Source: Planctomycetota bacterium
GTDB lineage: Bacteria; Planctomycetota; UBA1135; GCA-002686595
Direction: 5' to 3'
NCBI GenBank assembly: GCA_023150475.1
Contig: JAKLKU010000010.1
Span: forward strand, 62,001-126,000
Length of the DNA stretch: 64,000 nt
The first letter of the stretch is position 1. Each line of letters starts with the position of its first letter. Both the position numbers and the translations under genes were made by a program. The notes under the pieces were generated by a model. It saw only the letters and a list, made by a program, of their open reading frames with translations. It made no database searches and was not told the origin of the DNA. Below are positions 17,079 to 26,160 of this stretch, one piece after another.

Positions 17079-17744
17079 ATGCTGGTCCGCCACCTGATGA
17101 CCCGCGGCGTGCACACGCTCCGCGAGACCGACGATTGCCGCGATGCGCTCGAGCTCTTCCAGCGCGAACGCATCCGCCGCGCGCCGGTCGTGCGCGGCGA
17201 AACGGAAGAACTGGTCGGCATCCTGAGCGAGCGCGACATCCTGCGCGTGCTGCCGACGTCGGTCGCGATGCTCGAGTGCGCGATCGAGCGCGGCATCGCG
17301 AGCCCGAAAGTGGCGACGGCGATGACGCACCACGTGATCACCGTGACGCTCGACACGCACGTCGAAGACGCGGCGAACCTGATGTACCTGCGGCGCATCG
17401 GCGGTTTGCCGGTGATCGAAGAAGGCAAGATCGTCGGCATGCTGACCGAGACCGACGTGTTCCGCGCGTACGTGACGCTGTGGCGCGACGGCGCGCATCT
17501 GCGCGTCACGCTCGCGCCGCCCGAGGGCGCACGAGACGCGCGTCAGCCGGACGAACCGCTGCGCATCGCGCTGGCGCTCGAGCTGCAAGTCACCGGACTC
17601 AACACCTACCGCTCGCCGGGCGGGAGCCAACTGATCTCGTTGCGCGTGCGCGGACCGCGCTGCGCCGAGTTGCCGGAACGGCTGAGCGCACGCGGTTGGT
17701 CGTTGCTCGAAGTCGAACGCCGGCTCAGCGACCAGGCTGCCTGA
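17079..17744 (+). CDS. tandem CBS-domain protein (AcuB-like)
   Basis: 221 aa. Two CBS domains (about 5-60, with VRHLMTRGVHTL, and 80-135, with VATAMTHHVITV) are adenosine-nucleotide-sensing modules. The C-terminal part (about 145-221) looks like a compact ACT-like or other alpha/beta domain. Such CBS-plus-C-terminal-domain proteins are often labelled AcuB-like; the target is unknown. It converges on the acyl-CoA dehydrogenase gene across a repeat-rich gap. Confidence 0.8.
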   Translation: MLVRHLMTRGVHTLRETDDCRDALELFQRERIRRAPVVRGETEELVGILSERDILRVLPTSVAMLECAIERGIASPKVATAMTHHVITVTLDTHVEDAANLMYLRRIGGLPVIEEGKIVGMLTETDVFRAYVTLWRDGAHLRVTLAPPEGARDARQPDEPLRIALALELQVTGLNTYRSPGGSQLISLRVRGPRCAELPERLSARGWSLLEVERRLSDQAA

Positions 17745-17774
17745 GCGTCGCGCGATCGCCGTTTCGCGCCATCG

Positions 17775-17853
17775 CGCTCTCGCGCTCTCGCCCTCTCGCC
17801 CTCTCGCCCTCTCGATCGTTCGATCGATCGTTCGACGTTCGATCGATCGATCG
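17775..17853. repeat. 8-bp tandem repeat x5 followed by CGAT-rich palindromic run
   Basis: Five copies of CGCTCTCG/CCCTCTCG (17775-17814) are followed by about 39 bases of interleaved TCGATCGA and TTCGA words that are self-complementary. It lies between convergent genes, so a bidirectional terminator or recombination-prone tract is possible. Confidence 0.7.
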
Positions 17854-17905
17854 CGCAGCGCTCAGCGCGCGGCGCACGGCGCGCAGCGAGCCAGGCCGCG
17901 AACGG

Positions 17906-19057
17906 TCAGCCGCCGAGTTTGAGCACGTCGCGCGCGATCACCAGGCGCTGGATCTCGCTCGTGCCTTCGTAGATGCGCGTGACGCGTGCGTCGCGGTAGA
18001 GCTTCTCGATCACGAACTCCGCGGAGTATCCCATGCCGCCGTGGATCTGCACGGCGCGGTCGACGACGCGGTCGAGCGCTTCGCTCGCGTAGAGCTTGAC
18101 GATCGCGGACTCGCGCGAGAAACGCTGCTTCGTGTCGCACATCCACGCGGTGCGATACACGAGGCTCTCCATCGCGTAGATGTCGGTCGCGTTGTCCGCG
18201 AGCATCCACTGGATCGCCTGCAGCTCCGCGATCGGCTTGCCGAACGCGACGCGTTCCTTCGCGTACGCGACCGAAAGCGCGTGCGCCTCGCGTGCGCAGC
18301 CGAGGCAATTCGCGGCGAGCGCGAGCCGCCCGCGATCGAGCGTCGCCATCGCGATCTTGAATCCGTCGCCGACGTTGCCGAGCCGCTGCGCGTCGGGCAC
18401 CCGCACGTCCTCGAAGGAGAGCGTCACCGTGCTCGAGCCACGTTGCCCCATCTTCTCTTCGCGTTTGCCGACGGCGAAGCCCTTCGCCTCGCTCGGCACC
18501 AGGAACGCCGTGATGCCGCCCGACGCGCGACGCTCCTTGTCGGTGACGGCATAAACCGTGACGACGTCCGCCATGTCGCCGTTGGTGATCCAGACCTTCT
18601 CGCCGTTGATCACCCAATCGTTGCCGTCGCGGACCGCCGTCGTCGTCATCGCTCCGGGATCGGAGCCCGCGTTGGCTTCGGTCAGTGCGTACGCACCGAG
18701 CACTCGGCCTTGCGCCATCTGCGGCAGGAAGCGCCGCTTCTGTTCCTCGGTGCCGCCGACGACGACCGACATCGCGCCGATCGAAGCATGCGCGCCGTAC
18801 GTGACGGCGACGGCGAAATCGCCGCGGGTCACTTCCTCCATCACGACGCAGAGCCCGGTTTCGCCGAGCCCGGAGCCGCCGTACTCCTCGGGGATCGCGA
18901 CGCCCATCAATCCGAGGTCCGACATTTCGTCGATCAGCGCGCGCGGGACCCGGTGCGCCTTCTCGATCTCGGCCGCCGCGGGACGGACGCTCTTCTCGGT
19001 GAATTCGCGGGCGAGGTCCCGCACCATCCGCAACTCGTCGCTGAACTCGAAATCCAT
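17906..19057 (-). CDS. acyl-CoA dehydrogenase
   Basis: 383 aa, typical length. It is a flavin enzyme that introduces the trans-2 double bond in acyl-CoA and passes electrons to ETF. Visible are the FAD/substrate-binding segment AYALTEANAGSDPGAM (about 132-147), the WITNGD motif and the C-terminal catalytic glutamate E364 in YEGTSEIQR, placed as in short-chain or butyryl-type enzymes. The ATG at 19057 is clear. It sits 30 bases downstream of an ACT-domain gene on the same strand. Chain-length preference cannot be read from sequence. Confidence 0.94.
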   Translation of the reverse strand: MDFEFSDELRMVRDLAREFTEKSVRPAAAEIEKAHRVPRALIDEMSDLGLMGVAIPEEYGGSGLGETGLCVVMEEVTRGDFAVAVTYGAHASIGAMSVVVGGTEEQKRRFLPQMAQGRVLGAYALTEANAGSDPGAMTTTAVRDGNDWVINGEKVWITNGDMADVVTVYAVTDKERRASGGITAFLVPSEAKGFAVGKREEKMGQRGSSTVTLSFEDVRVPDAQRLGNVGDGFKIAMATLDRGRLALAANCLGCAREAHALSVAYAKERVAFGKPIAELQAIQWMLADNATDIYAMESLVYRTAWMCDTKQRFSRESAIVKLYASEALDRVVDRAVQIHGGMGYSAEFVIEKLYRDARVTRIYEGTSEIQRLVIARDVLKLGG

Positions 19058-19087
19058 GGGTCGGTCGGGGGGCTTCTCGAAGGGAGG

Positions 19088-19477
19088 CTAGGCAGAGGGA
19101 AAGAGCCGCGTGAGCACGCGTTCGGTCGCGGCGAGGTGCTCGCGCGCGACGAAGAGGTGATCGCGGCTGTAGCCGCACACGGCGCCGATCGGGACCCCGG
19201 CCGCCGCCAGTTCGCCACTGACGAGGGCCAGGAAGCCGACGAGCTGCCAGTCCATCGGCATCCGGAAACGGATCCACGAGAGCGGCAGTTGCACTTGCGC
19301 CAGCGGGTGCCGCCGCAGCGCCTCGGCGACGTGTTCGGCGCGCACGAGCAAGGTCGACTCCCCGCCCTCGCGTACGGCCTGCGCCGGTTCGTCCGCGAGC
19401 AGGGCGAGATCCTCCGGTTGCAGAGGCTCGGGGAAGCCAAGCAGGGCGAAATCCCCCTCGATGCGCTCCCAGCGCAT
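19088..19477 (-). CDS. small ACT-domain protein
   Basis: 129 aa from the ATG at 19477. The C-terminal half (VGFLALVSGELAAAGVPIG, then YSRDHLFV and a final helix) matches the ACT_7/COG3603 type, small proteins with paired ACT folds that often bind amino acids. The function is unknown. The frame remains open upstream, but the family is about 130 residues and the divergent gene lies there. Confidence 0.7.
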   Translation of the reverse strand: MRWERIEGDFALLGFPEPLQPEDLALLADEPAQAVREGGESTLLVRAEHVAEALRRHPLAQVQLPLSWIRFRMPMDWQLVGFLALVSGELAAAGVPIGAVCGYSRDHLFVAREHLAATERVLTRLFPSA

Positions 19478-19628
19478 GGACGCGAGGGCCTCTTTCAGGG
19501 TCTTTGCGCGCTCTTCGGGAACCAAAGCAGGGTCTTCGGGTTCCAGTCCGGGTCGAAGACCACGGTTGGAGGCCCGGTATCCTAGCCGCGCGTCGCCCTC
19601 GAAACCCCAAGCGATCCCCCAAGCCCTC

Positions 19629-20426
19629 ATGAAACTCGCGCTCTTCGCCGGTGGCCTCTTCGCGCTCCTCGCCGGTGTCGCCGTGTTCTTCACCGTCGAG
19701 TCACGCAACCGCGCACAGGCCGAACTCGCGGCCGCCCAACGCGCCGCAGCCGAAGCTCGCGCCGCCGCGACGCAGGTCGCGACTCCGGCCCCGAGCGACG
19801 CGGCGCGCATCGACGCGCTCGAACGCGAGCTCGATTCCGTGTCGATGCAGCTCAGCCAGTTGAGCGCGGATCTCGCCGCCTTGCGCGGCGCCTCCGAGCG
19901 CACCCCGGCGGTGGCGGCGACCGCGGACGAGAAAGTCGCGGAAGCAGCCGCGCTCGCCACGAACCGCGCGCTCAGCGAGAGCGAGCGCGAGGACGTGCGC
20001 GAAGTGCTGGCGCAGGAGTTCAAACGTCAGGAAGCCGAACGCGAGGCGCAGCGCCAGAAGCGCGAGCAAGAAGCCGCCGAGCGCCGCGCCGACAGCATCG
20101 CGAAGAAGTTGAGCCTGTCCGCCAAGGACGCGTCGCGCCTCTCGGAGATCCTGGTCGCCGAGAACCAGAAGCGTCGCGAGCTCTTCGAAGGCTTCCAGGA
20201 CGCCGGCTTCGACCGCGAGCAGATGCGCCAGACCATGGGCGAGCTCCAGACGTGGAAGAAGGACGAACTGACGGCCGCGTTCGGCGCCGGACTCGCCGAC
20301 CAGATCAGCGAGCTCGATCAACCGCGCCGCGGAGGCTTCGGCGGTGACTTCGGTGGCCCCGGCGGCGGCTTCGGCGGCGGTGGCCGCCGCGGCGGCGGCG
20401 CCAACAACAACGGCGGCAACGACTGA
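19629..20426 (+). CDS. membrane-anchored coiled-coil protein with Gly-rich tail
   Basis: 265 aa. One N-terminal membrane segment (about 3-22) is followed by long Ala/Glu/Arg-rich helices (about 28-230) predicted to form coiled coil, then a glycine-rich tail (about 235-265, ending in NNNGGND). It is not a recognised family. A minus-10-like TATCCT lies about 50 bases upstream. The protein probably faces the periplasm; its role is unknown. Confidence 0.7.
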   Translation: MKLALFAGGLFALLAGVAVFFTVESRNRAQAELAAAQRAAAEARAAATQVATPAPSDAARIDALERELDSVSMQLSQLSADLAALRGASERTPAVAATADEKVAEAAALATNRALSESEREDVREVLAQEFKRQEAEREAQRQKREQEAAERRADSIAKKLSLSAKDASRLSEILVAENQKRRELFEGFQDAGFDREQMRQTMGELQTWKKDELTAAFGAGLADQISELDQPRRGGFGGDFGGPGGGFGGGGRRGGGANNNGGND

Positions 20427-20442
20427 CGCCGCGCGCGCGCGC

Positions 20443-20506
20443 CGAAGTGCGCGCGCCTCGAAGTGCGCGCGCCTCGAAGTGCGGGCGCCTCGAAGTACGC
20501 GCGCGT
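20443..20506. repeat. 16-bp tandem repeat x4
   Basis: Four copies of CGAAGTGCGCGCGCCT lie just after the coiled-coil gene. The third and fourth copies carry one to three changes. The unit is not a multiple of three and no gene covers it. Confidence 0.85.
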
Positions 20507-20645
20507 CCACGGGCAAGCAGCGCCGGCCGCGGAGTCACGCTCGACGCGTCCAGTGCGACCTGTCCGTGCGAGCCGTTCTTGCGAGTGTCCTTCGTCGCGC
20601 GCCTGCGACCCACGCAACGAGATGGCAGCGGCCTCGACGCGGCCC

Positions 20646-20651
20646 TAGACT
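20646..20651 (+). promoter_or_regulatory. -10 box of a probable leaderless promoter for psd
   Basis: TAGACT ends seven bases before the psd ATG. With normal sigma70 geometry transcription would begin at or next to the A of the ATG. TGGCAG 17 bases upstream is a poor -35. Confidence 0.5.
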
Positions 20652-20658
20652 CCGCGCG

Positions 20659-21444
20659 ATGTCGACTCCGATGCTGCGGGCGCTGTCGCTCGCGACCGGC
20701 TGGTGCGCGGACCGCAAGCTGCCGCGCTTCGCGCGCGCGCCGCTCTATCGGCTCTACTCGAGCGCGTACTCGGTCGACCTCTCCGAAGTGCGTCTCGCGC
20801 TCGCCGACCATCCGAGCTTCGCGGCGTTCTTCGTGCGGCGCCTGAAGGACGGCGCGCGTTCGTTCCCGAGCGACCCGCGGACGTTCCCGTCGCCGTGCGA
20901 CGGCACGTTCCAGAGCTTCGGTCGCATCGAATCGGGCTCGATCCTGCAAGCGAAAGGCCGGCCGTATCCGGTGACCGAGCTGCTCGCGCTCGAGCCGAAC
21001 GAGTTCGACTTCGAGGGTGGACACGCCTGGACGATCTACCTCTCGCCGCGCGACTACCACCGCGTGCACTCGCCGGTCGCGGGCGAACTCGAGGAGGTTC
21101 GTTGGTGCGCCGGAGCGCGCTACTCGGTCGCTCCGGGAGTGCTCGCGAAACGGCCCAAGGTGCTGTCGATCAACGAACGCGCGGTGCTGCGGCTCGCGAC
21201 CGAGCACGGACCGCTCTGGCTCGTGATGGTCGGCGCGCTCAACGTCGGGCGCATCCGCGTCGTCGGCGTCGAACCGGGCGAACGTGGCTCGCCGCGCCGC
21301 TTCGAACGGGGCGAAGAGCTCGCGCGCTTCGAGATGGGCTCGACGGTCGTCCTGGTCGCGCCGCGCGGCGGCCCGAAGCCGCTCGAGACGCTCGAGCTCG
21401 CGAAGTCCGTGCGCATGGGCGACCCGATCGGGCGGGTCGACTGA
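20659..21444 (+). CDS. psd: phosphatidylserine decarboxylase proenzyme
   Basis: 261 aa. Psd makes phosphatidylethanolamine at the inner membrane after self-cleavage to a pyruvoyl enzyme. The catalytic triad D81 (PCDGTF), H137 (HRVHSPVAG) and S228 is present; the cleavage motif is MGST instead of the usual LGST or GGST. Segments DYHRVHSP and FFVRRLKDGARSF match the type I bacterial enzyme. The ATG at 20659 is chosen over the longer open frame because it lies directly after a -10-like box and starts the family alignment. No pssA is nearby. Confidence 0.93.
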   Translation: MSTPMLRALSLATGWCADRKLPRFARAPLYRLYSSAYSVDLSEVRLALADHPSFAAFFVRRLKDGARSFPSDPRTFPSPCDGTFQSFGRIESGSILQAKGRPYPVTELLALEPNEFDFEGGHAWTIYLSPRDYHRVHSPVAGELEEVRWCAGARYSVAPGVLAKRPKVLSINERAVLRLATEHGPLWLVMVGALNVGRIRVVGVEPGERGSPRRFERGEELARFEMGSTVVLVAPRGGPKPLETLELAKSVRMGDPIGRVD

Positions 21445-21501
21445 CACTCCCGAGGGGCGACGCCACGAGCGGCGCGCTCCCGTTCACCGTGCTCGGGCAC
21501 G

Positions 21502-23679
21502 TCAGCGATTCAAGCTGAGCACGAGGCCCAATGACTGGACCCCGTCCATGTCCGTCCCGAGCAAGTCGACGCGGCCGTCGCCGTTCGCATCGCCGACCAC
21601 GATCGCGTCCCGTCCGCTCGCGTATGCGTGGATGCGCTTCCAAGCACCGCTCGCGCTCCCCATGAGCAAGGCAGCGAAGGCGGTGTACGGGTCGTGCGAG
21701 CCGACCAACAGATCGTCGAATCCGTCGCCATCGGCGTCGAACGGCACGATTTCGTCGACGAACGACGGTTGGAGCAGCGGCGTGAAGCGCGCGGGCTCGA
21801 AACTCCCGTCGCCGCGTCCGAGCAAGACGTAAATCCCGATCGGCTCGTAGAGCGAGTGCACGGCGAGGTCGTCCTTCGCATCGCCGTTGACGTCGAGGGC
21901 ACAGATGTCGCCGGCGTCCCCGAGAGGCAGGGACACGAGCAGCGCCGGCGCGAACACGCCATTGCCGAGATTGCGAGCGAGCGCGATTCGATTGGGCCCG
22001 AAGCCGAGCGCGGCAAGGTCGACCAGACCGTCGAGGTCGAAGTCGAGCGTGGTGAAGTACCAGCCGCCCCCCACCATCGCGGGTGTCGGGAGCAGATTCA
22101 ACTCGCCAGCGCCCCGGTTCCGTGCGATGCGAACCGTGTTCGCGTAGGCCAACCACACGTCGAGATCGCCGTCGGAGTCCACGTCCGCGAAGTGCGGCTC
22201 CTGCTGCGGAACGTTCGCGAGCGCGGTTCCCTGCGACGCGCTGTGGAAACCTCCTGCACCGTCGGCGAGCGCGACGCGGAGATTCGGCCCGGTCGAACTC
22301 GAGCACACGGCCACGACGTCGGCGGTGCCGTCGCCGTTCAGGTCGCCGGCGTTCGCGCGGACCGCGCCGACGAGCGACGCGATCGGAATGGACGGAGCGA
22401 ACGTGCCATCGCCTCGTCCGGGAGCCACGAACGTGCCCCACGGATCCGCCGCGTCGACGAAGAGGACGTCGGCGTGCGCGTCTCCAGTCAGCTCCGCGAG
22501 CGCTTTCGGAAAACTCGGGACATCGACCGCGCGCAGTGGAGCGAACAACTCCGGCGTTCCGGGACCGCAGACGAGGATCAAACGCTCGCGAAAACCCACA
22601 ACGAAGTCGACGGCGCCGTCGCGATCGAAGTCGTCGACTTCGAGACAACCTGCATGCGGAGTCGCCGGCAGTTCGTGCACGGCGCTGAATCCGCCCAGAC
22701 CATCCCCGCGCAGCCATTGAACTCCGACCCGCAGACCGAGCGCGACGTCCAAACGGCCATCGGCGTCGATGTCGGCGAGCCGCACGGCGTTGGGATCACC
22801 CGACAGGGTCACGGCGTGCTCCGCGCCGAACGTTCCGTCGCCGGCGCCGAACGAGATCAGGACTCGCGGCAGGTGATAGTAGGGTTGGGTGACCGGAGCG
22901 ACGCAGACCAGGTCGGCATGGCCGTCACCGTCGAGATCGCCCACATCGAGGTCCGAGATCCAGCCACCGACTCCGACGTCGTGCGGCGCGGCGAACGCGA
23001 ATCCTCCGAGTCCCAATGCGACCCAAGGTTTGTCGCCGACACCTTTCTTGCGCAGACCGACGAGATCGAGCCGCCCGTCCTGGTCGACGTCGCGCGCGAG
23101 CATGTGGCTCGCGTTGCTTCCGATCGTCAACGACGCAGCGTGCACGAACGTGCCGTCTCCGACGCCGCGCAGGAACTCCATCGCGCCCAGAGCGCCGGCG
23201 TGGTGCGCCGCGACCAAGTCGACGACACCGTCGAAGTCGAGGTCGACCATGAGCACGTCGTGAGCCACGAACGCGAGTGGCGTGCGCTCGAGAAGCTGCC
23301 AACCCGTCTCAGCCGCGTGCCACGCCTCGATGCAAGGGCCGACCGGCGCGTAGTCCGCCGCCAGGACGGCTTCGTCGTCGCCGTCGCCGTCGAGATCCGC
23401 GGCCGCGATGGCGTACTGTGTGTTGAAGTACGCGAACTCGAGCCGATTGCGGAAGCCTCCGCGTCCGTCGCCGAAGTGCAGCGTCAGGCTGTCGTAGCCG
23501 TAGAAGTCACCGTCGTGCCTCGCGAGCACGTCGACCCGCGAATCGCCGTCGAAGTCCCCCGTCGCGACGTCCGAGAGCAACGGCCGGGACGGTTCCCCGG
23601 GGAACGGATAGAGCCCGTGCTGGGCGCTCGTCGGAACGGCGAGGCAGGAGAGGCACACGAAGTTGCGCAGAGCGAGCAT
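21502..23679 (-). CDS. secreted FG-GAP/VCBS repeat protein 1
   Basis: 725 aa. A signal peptide (about 1-20, ending PTSAQ) is followed by at least a dozen FG-GAP/VCBS blades with calcium loops such as DLDGDGDDEA, DVDQDGRLD, DANGDGRVD and the blade motif GDGTF. The family folds into integrin-alpha-like beta-propellers outside the cell. The ATG at 23679 has GGAGG nine bases upstream. It ends in LGLVLSLNR with no added sorting module. A second FG-GAP protein lies directly upstream on the same strand, with a similar end (SLHR). Confidence 0.88.
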   Translation of the reverse strand: MLALRNFVCLSCLAVPTSAQHGLYPFPGEPSRPLLSDVATGDFDGDSRVDVLARHDGDFYGYDSLTLHFGDGRGGFRNRLEFAYFNTQYAIAAADLDGDGDDEAVLAADYAPVGPCIEAWHAAETGWQLLERTPLAFVAHDVLMVDLDFDGVVDLVAAHHAGALGAMEFLRGVGDGTFVHAASLTIGSNASHMLARDVDQDGRLDLVGLRKKGVGDKPWVALGLGGFAFAAPHDVGVGGWISDLDVGDLDGDGHADLVCVAPVTQPYYHLPRVLISFGAGDGTFGAEHAVTLSGDPNAVRLADIDADGRLDVALGLRVGVQWLRGDGLGGFSAVHELPATPHAGCLEVDDFDRDGAVDFVVGFRERLILVCGPGTPELFAPLRAVDVPSFPKALAELTGDAHADVLFVDAADPWGTFVAPGRGDGTFAPSIPIASLVGAVRANAGDLNGDGTADVVAVCSSSTGPNLRVALADGAGGFHSASQGTALANVPQQEPHFADVDSDGDLDVWLAYANTVRIARNRGAGELNLLPTPAMVGGGWYFTTLDFDLDGLVDLAALGFGPNRIALARNLGNGVFAPALLVSLPLGDAGDICALDVNGDAKDDLAVHSLYEPIGIYVLLGRGDGSFEPARFTPLLQPSFVDEIVPFDADGDGFDDLLVGSHDPYTAFAALLMGSASGAWKRIHAYASGRDAIVVGDANGDGRVDLLGTDMDGVQSLGLVLSLNR

Positions 23680-23865
23680 GCGACACCTCCACGGTAAGAA
23701 GTCGAGACGCTGGACACCGGACTCGACGGACGCAGGAAGCGCCATACGCCGAACGGCCCCCAATTCCGCGGCGCGGGCGGCTCGGAGCTCGTGCACTCGC
23801 TTCAGCGCGCACGCGCGGGCGCCGCTCGCGGCGGATGCGCCGCCGCCGATCGCGCCAGACTGCGG

Positions 23866-26013
23866 TCAGCGATGCAGACTGACCCAGAACGACGATTGAT
23901 CTTCGTCGGTGATCAGGTCCTCTCGGCCGTCGAGATCGAGGTCGCCGACCACGAGCGGCGCCTTGCGCGCGACGTACGTTTCGGCGCGCGCGAAATCGCC
24001 GTCCTTGGTGCCGCGCAACACCTCGACGGTGTAACCGCCGCCTTGACGATGCAGGAGCAAGTCGTCGCAGGTGTCGCCGTCGGCTCGGATGCGAGCGAAT
24101 GCCTGCGGCAAATGCCAACTGTTGAACGAACGGGCGCGCGGCGGTGAAAACGTGCCGTCGCCGCGCCCGAGGAACCAGGTCACCCGGGTCGAATACGTGC
24201 TGAAGAACGCGAGGTCGGACCATCCGTCGCCGTCGACGTCGAGCACGGCGCCGGCTTGTGTGTCACCGCCGAGGTCCAACACGGTCGGCGCCCCCAGGAT
24301 CCCCTGTCCAAGGTTGCGCAGCACGTTGGCATCGTCATAGGGCGCCGACACCGGAAACGCTGCCACGTCGGTCCAACCGTCGCGGTCGAAGTCCGCCGTC
24401 AACACTCCCGACACGCCTCCGACGATCTTGACGGAATTCCAAACGGTGAGAGCTCCGCCGCCGACGTGCTTGCAGATCACCAAGTGGTATCCACCGATCA
24501 GCACTTCGAGATAGCCGTCGTTGTCGAGGTCCACGCACAAGATGTCGCTGGACGGCCCGACGAAAGCACCGGGAATCACGGTCTCGACCGCCGCAGCGAA
24601 GTTGCCGCTTCCGTCGCCGCTGAAGACCGCAACCGTTCCAGGGAACGACGCGGTGAGCGCGGCGACGTCGGGATCGCCGTCGCGGTCGAGATCTCCGACG
24701 GCGACGTGGTACGCCTTGGTGGAAGTCGAGAGCGCGAGCTCGCTCGTGAACCCGCCATCGCCCAAACCTGGATGGACGATGATCCCGAGCTTCGGTGCAT
24801 CCGCGATCCCGAGCACGTCGGGTCGGCCGTCGCCCGTCGCATCGGCGACGAGGTCGGGAGTGAACTTCGTCGACGGGACGCGTCGCGGAACGTCGATCGA
24901 CGCCACACCGGGATTCACGTGCAGCACCATGTCGCCGCCGTAGCGGACGAAGGCGTCGGCGGCAACGTTGCCGTCGTGATCCGCCGCGCCCCAGCCGGAG
25001 GGCAGTGTCGCCGTTCGGTGGATCGGACCTGGTGTGAACGAGATGCCACCGGCACCGAACCACAACTCCAACTGCGTGGCCGAGAACGAGGCGATGTCGA
25101 GCGTTCCATCACCGTCGAAATCCGCGATGCGCGGGATGCGCGGAATCACGGGACCGCCGGTCAACGGCGTCAACACCGGCGGCGCGAATGCTCCAGCGCC
25201 GAGCCCTCGGAAGAACCCGGTCGAGAAGGGCGGCGGCGGCCAACCGCTCGGATAACCGACGGCCAACAAGTCGACGTGCCCGTCGGAATCGAAGTCCTCG
25301 AAGGTGGTCACTCCCAAGCCCGATGTCTTCGGGATGAACACGCACGGCGCGAACGTCAGTCCTGGAGTCTGCAACGCGATGAACACCGACGAGCCCGCGC
25401 CTCCGACGAGGTCGAGCAGTCCGTCGGAGTCGACGTCGGCGGCGTCGATGCCGGAAATCGACGCGCCGATCTGGACCGAACCCGCAGCAGCGAATGCGCC
25501 GTCACCGAGACCGCGAAACAAGCCGATGAATTTCGGACTCTGGCTGTTCGGCAGCCCAGCGAGGTCGACACGACCGTCCGCATCGAAGTCCGCGGCAACG
25601 AGAGACGCCGCTTCGAACACCGTGGGCGTTTCCGCGACCAACATCTCTTGCGTTCGGTCGAGCTTCCACGTCTGGAACGCGTAGCCCGCACCCCACGGGT
25701 CCGTGGCGATGATGGCCTCGTTCGATCCATCGCCGTCCACGTCGCCGATGGCGACGGCGCGGCCCAACGCGTTCGAGAACTCGACGCGTCCGTCGAAGCC
25801 TCGGACCCCGTCGCCGAACGCCGCCGCGAATCCGCTGGTCAGCCCGTGGCTTCCTTGCGCGAGCACGTCTTGCTTGCCGTCGCCGTCGAGGTCGCCGAAG
25901 TCGACCTCGCCGACGTAGGCGAAGACACCGAGCGTGCGCAGCGGAAGGGCATCCTGCGCAGACAGCGGCAGCGCGAACCACACGAACCCGGCGAGCGACG
26001 CGAGCAACTTCAC
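23866..26013 (-). CDS. secreted FG-GAP/VCBS repeat protein 2
   Basis: 715 aa. The start is a GTG at 26013 with GGAGG eight bases upstream; it gives a signal peptide (KLLASLAGFVWFALPLSAQ). Repeated DLDGDGKQD, DFDADGRVD, DVDSDGLLD and GDGAF/GDGTF motifs mark FG-GAP blades along the full length. It resembles its downstream neighbour in size, repeat type and C-terminal ending, so the two may be old tandem paralogues. A TTGCCG-17-TAGCTT promoter-like site lies just upstream. Function unknown; probably surface-exposed or secreted. Confidence 0.87.
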   Translation of the reverse strand: MKLLASLAGFVWFALPLSAQDALPLRTLGVFAYVGEVDFGDLDGDGKQDVLAQGSHGLTSGFAAAFGDGVRGFDGRVEFSNALGRAVAIGDVDGDGSNEAIIATDPWGAGYAFQTWKLDRTQEMLVAETPTVFEAASLVAADFDADGRVDLAGLPNSQSPKFIGLFRGLGDGAFAAAGSVQIGASISGIDAADVDSDGLLDLVGGAGSSVFIALQTPGLTFAPCVFIPKTSGLGVTTFEDFDSDGHVDLLAVGYPSGWPPPPFSTGFFRGLGAGAFAPPVLTPLTGGPVIPRIPRIADFDGDGTLDIASFSATQLELWFGAGGISFTPGPIHRTATLPSGWGAADHDGNVAADAFVRYGGDMVLHVNPGVASIDVPRRVPSTKFTPDLVADATGDGRPDVLGIADAPKLGIIVHPGLGDGGFTSELALSTSTKAYHVAVGDLDRDGDPDVAALTASFPGTVAVFSGDGSGNFAAAVETVIPGAFVGPSSDILCVDLDNDGYLEVLIGGYHLVICKHVGGGALTVWNSVKIVGGVSGVLTADFDRDGWTDVAAFPVSAPYDDANVLRNLGQGILGAPTVLDLGGDTQAGAVLDVDGDGWSDLAFFSTYSTRVTWFLGRGDGTFSPPRARSFNSWHLPQAFARIRADGDTCDDLLLHRQGGGYTVEVLRGTKDGDFARAETYVARKAPLVVGDLDLDGREDLITDEDQSSFWVSLHR

Positions 26014-26048
26014 GGGCGGCCTCCTTCGGAAGCGACGGGTTCCGGGCG

Positions 26049-26077
26049 AAGCTACGTGCCCCGGCACCATCCGGCAA
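26049..26077 (-). promoter_or_regulatory. sigma70-like promoter for FG-GAP protein 2
   Basis: On the minus strand TTGCCG (26077-26072) is followed after 17 bases by TAGCTT (26054-26049). The start near 26042 gives about a 29-base leader carrying the GGAGG site, unlike the leaderless arrangement on the other strand of the same gap. Confidence 0.5.
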
Positions 26078-26122
26078 TACCGCCGATTGCCGACACTCGA
26101 TTGCCGACACTGGTGCCCGCGG

Positions 26123-26151
26123 TTGCGGACGCAGGCGGGTGCACCTAGTCT
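26123..26151 (+). promoter_or_regulatory. promoter of the CMD-like gene, probable leaderless transcript
   Basis: TTGCGG (26123-26128), 17 bases, then TAGTCT (26146-26151), and the ATG nine bases later. The geometry places the transcript start within about three bases of the ATG. Just upstream is a 14-base duplication (26085-26112). Confidence 0.6.
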
Positions 26152-26160
26152 GCGCGCTCC

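Noticed and set aside
17775..17853. CRISPR-like array
   Set aside because: Units are only 8 bases with no unique spacers; no cas genes in the window.
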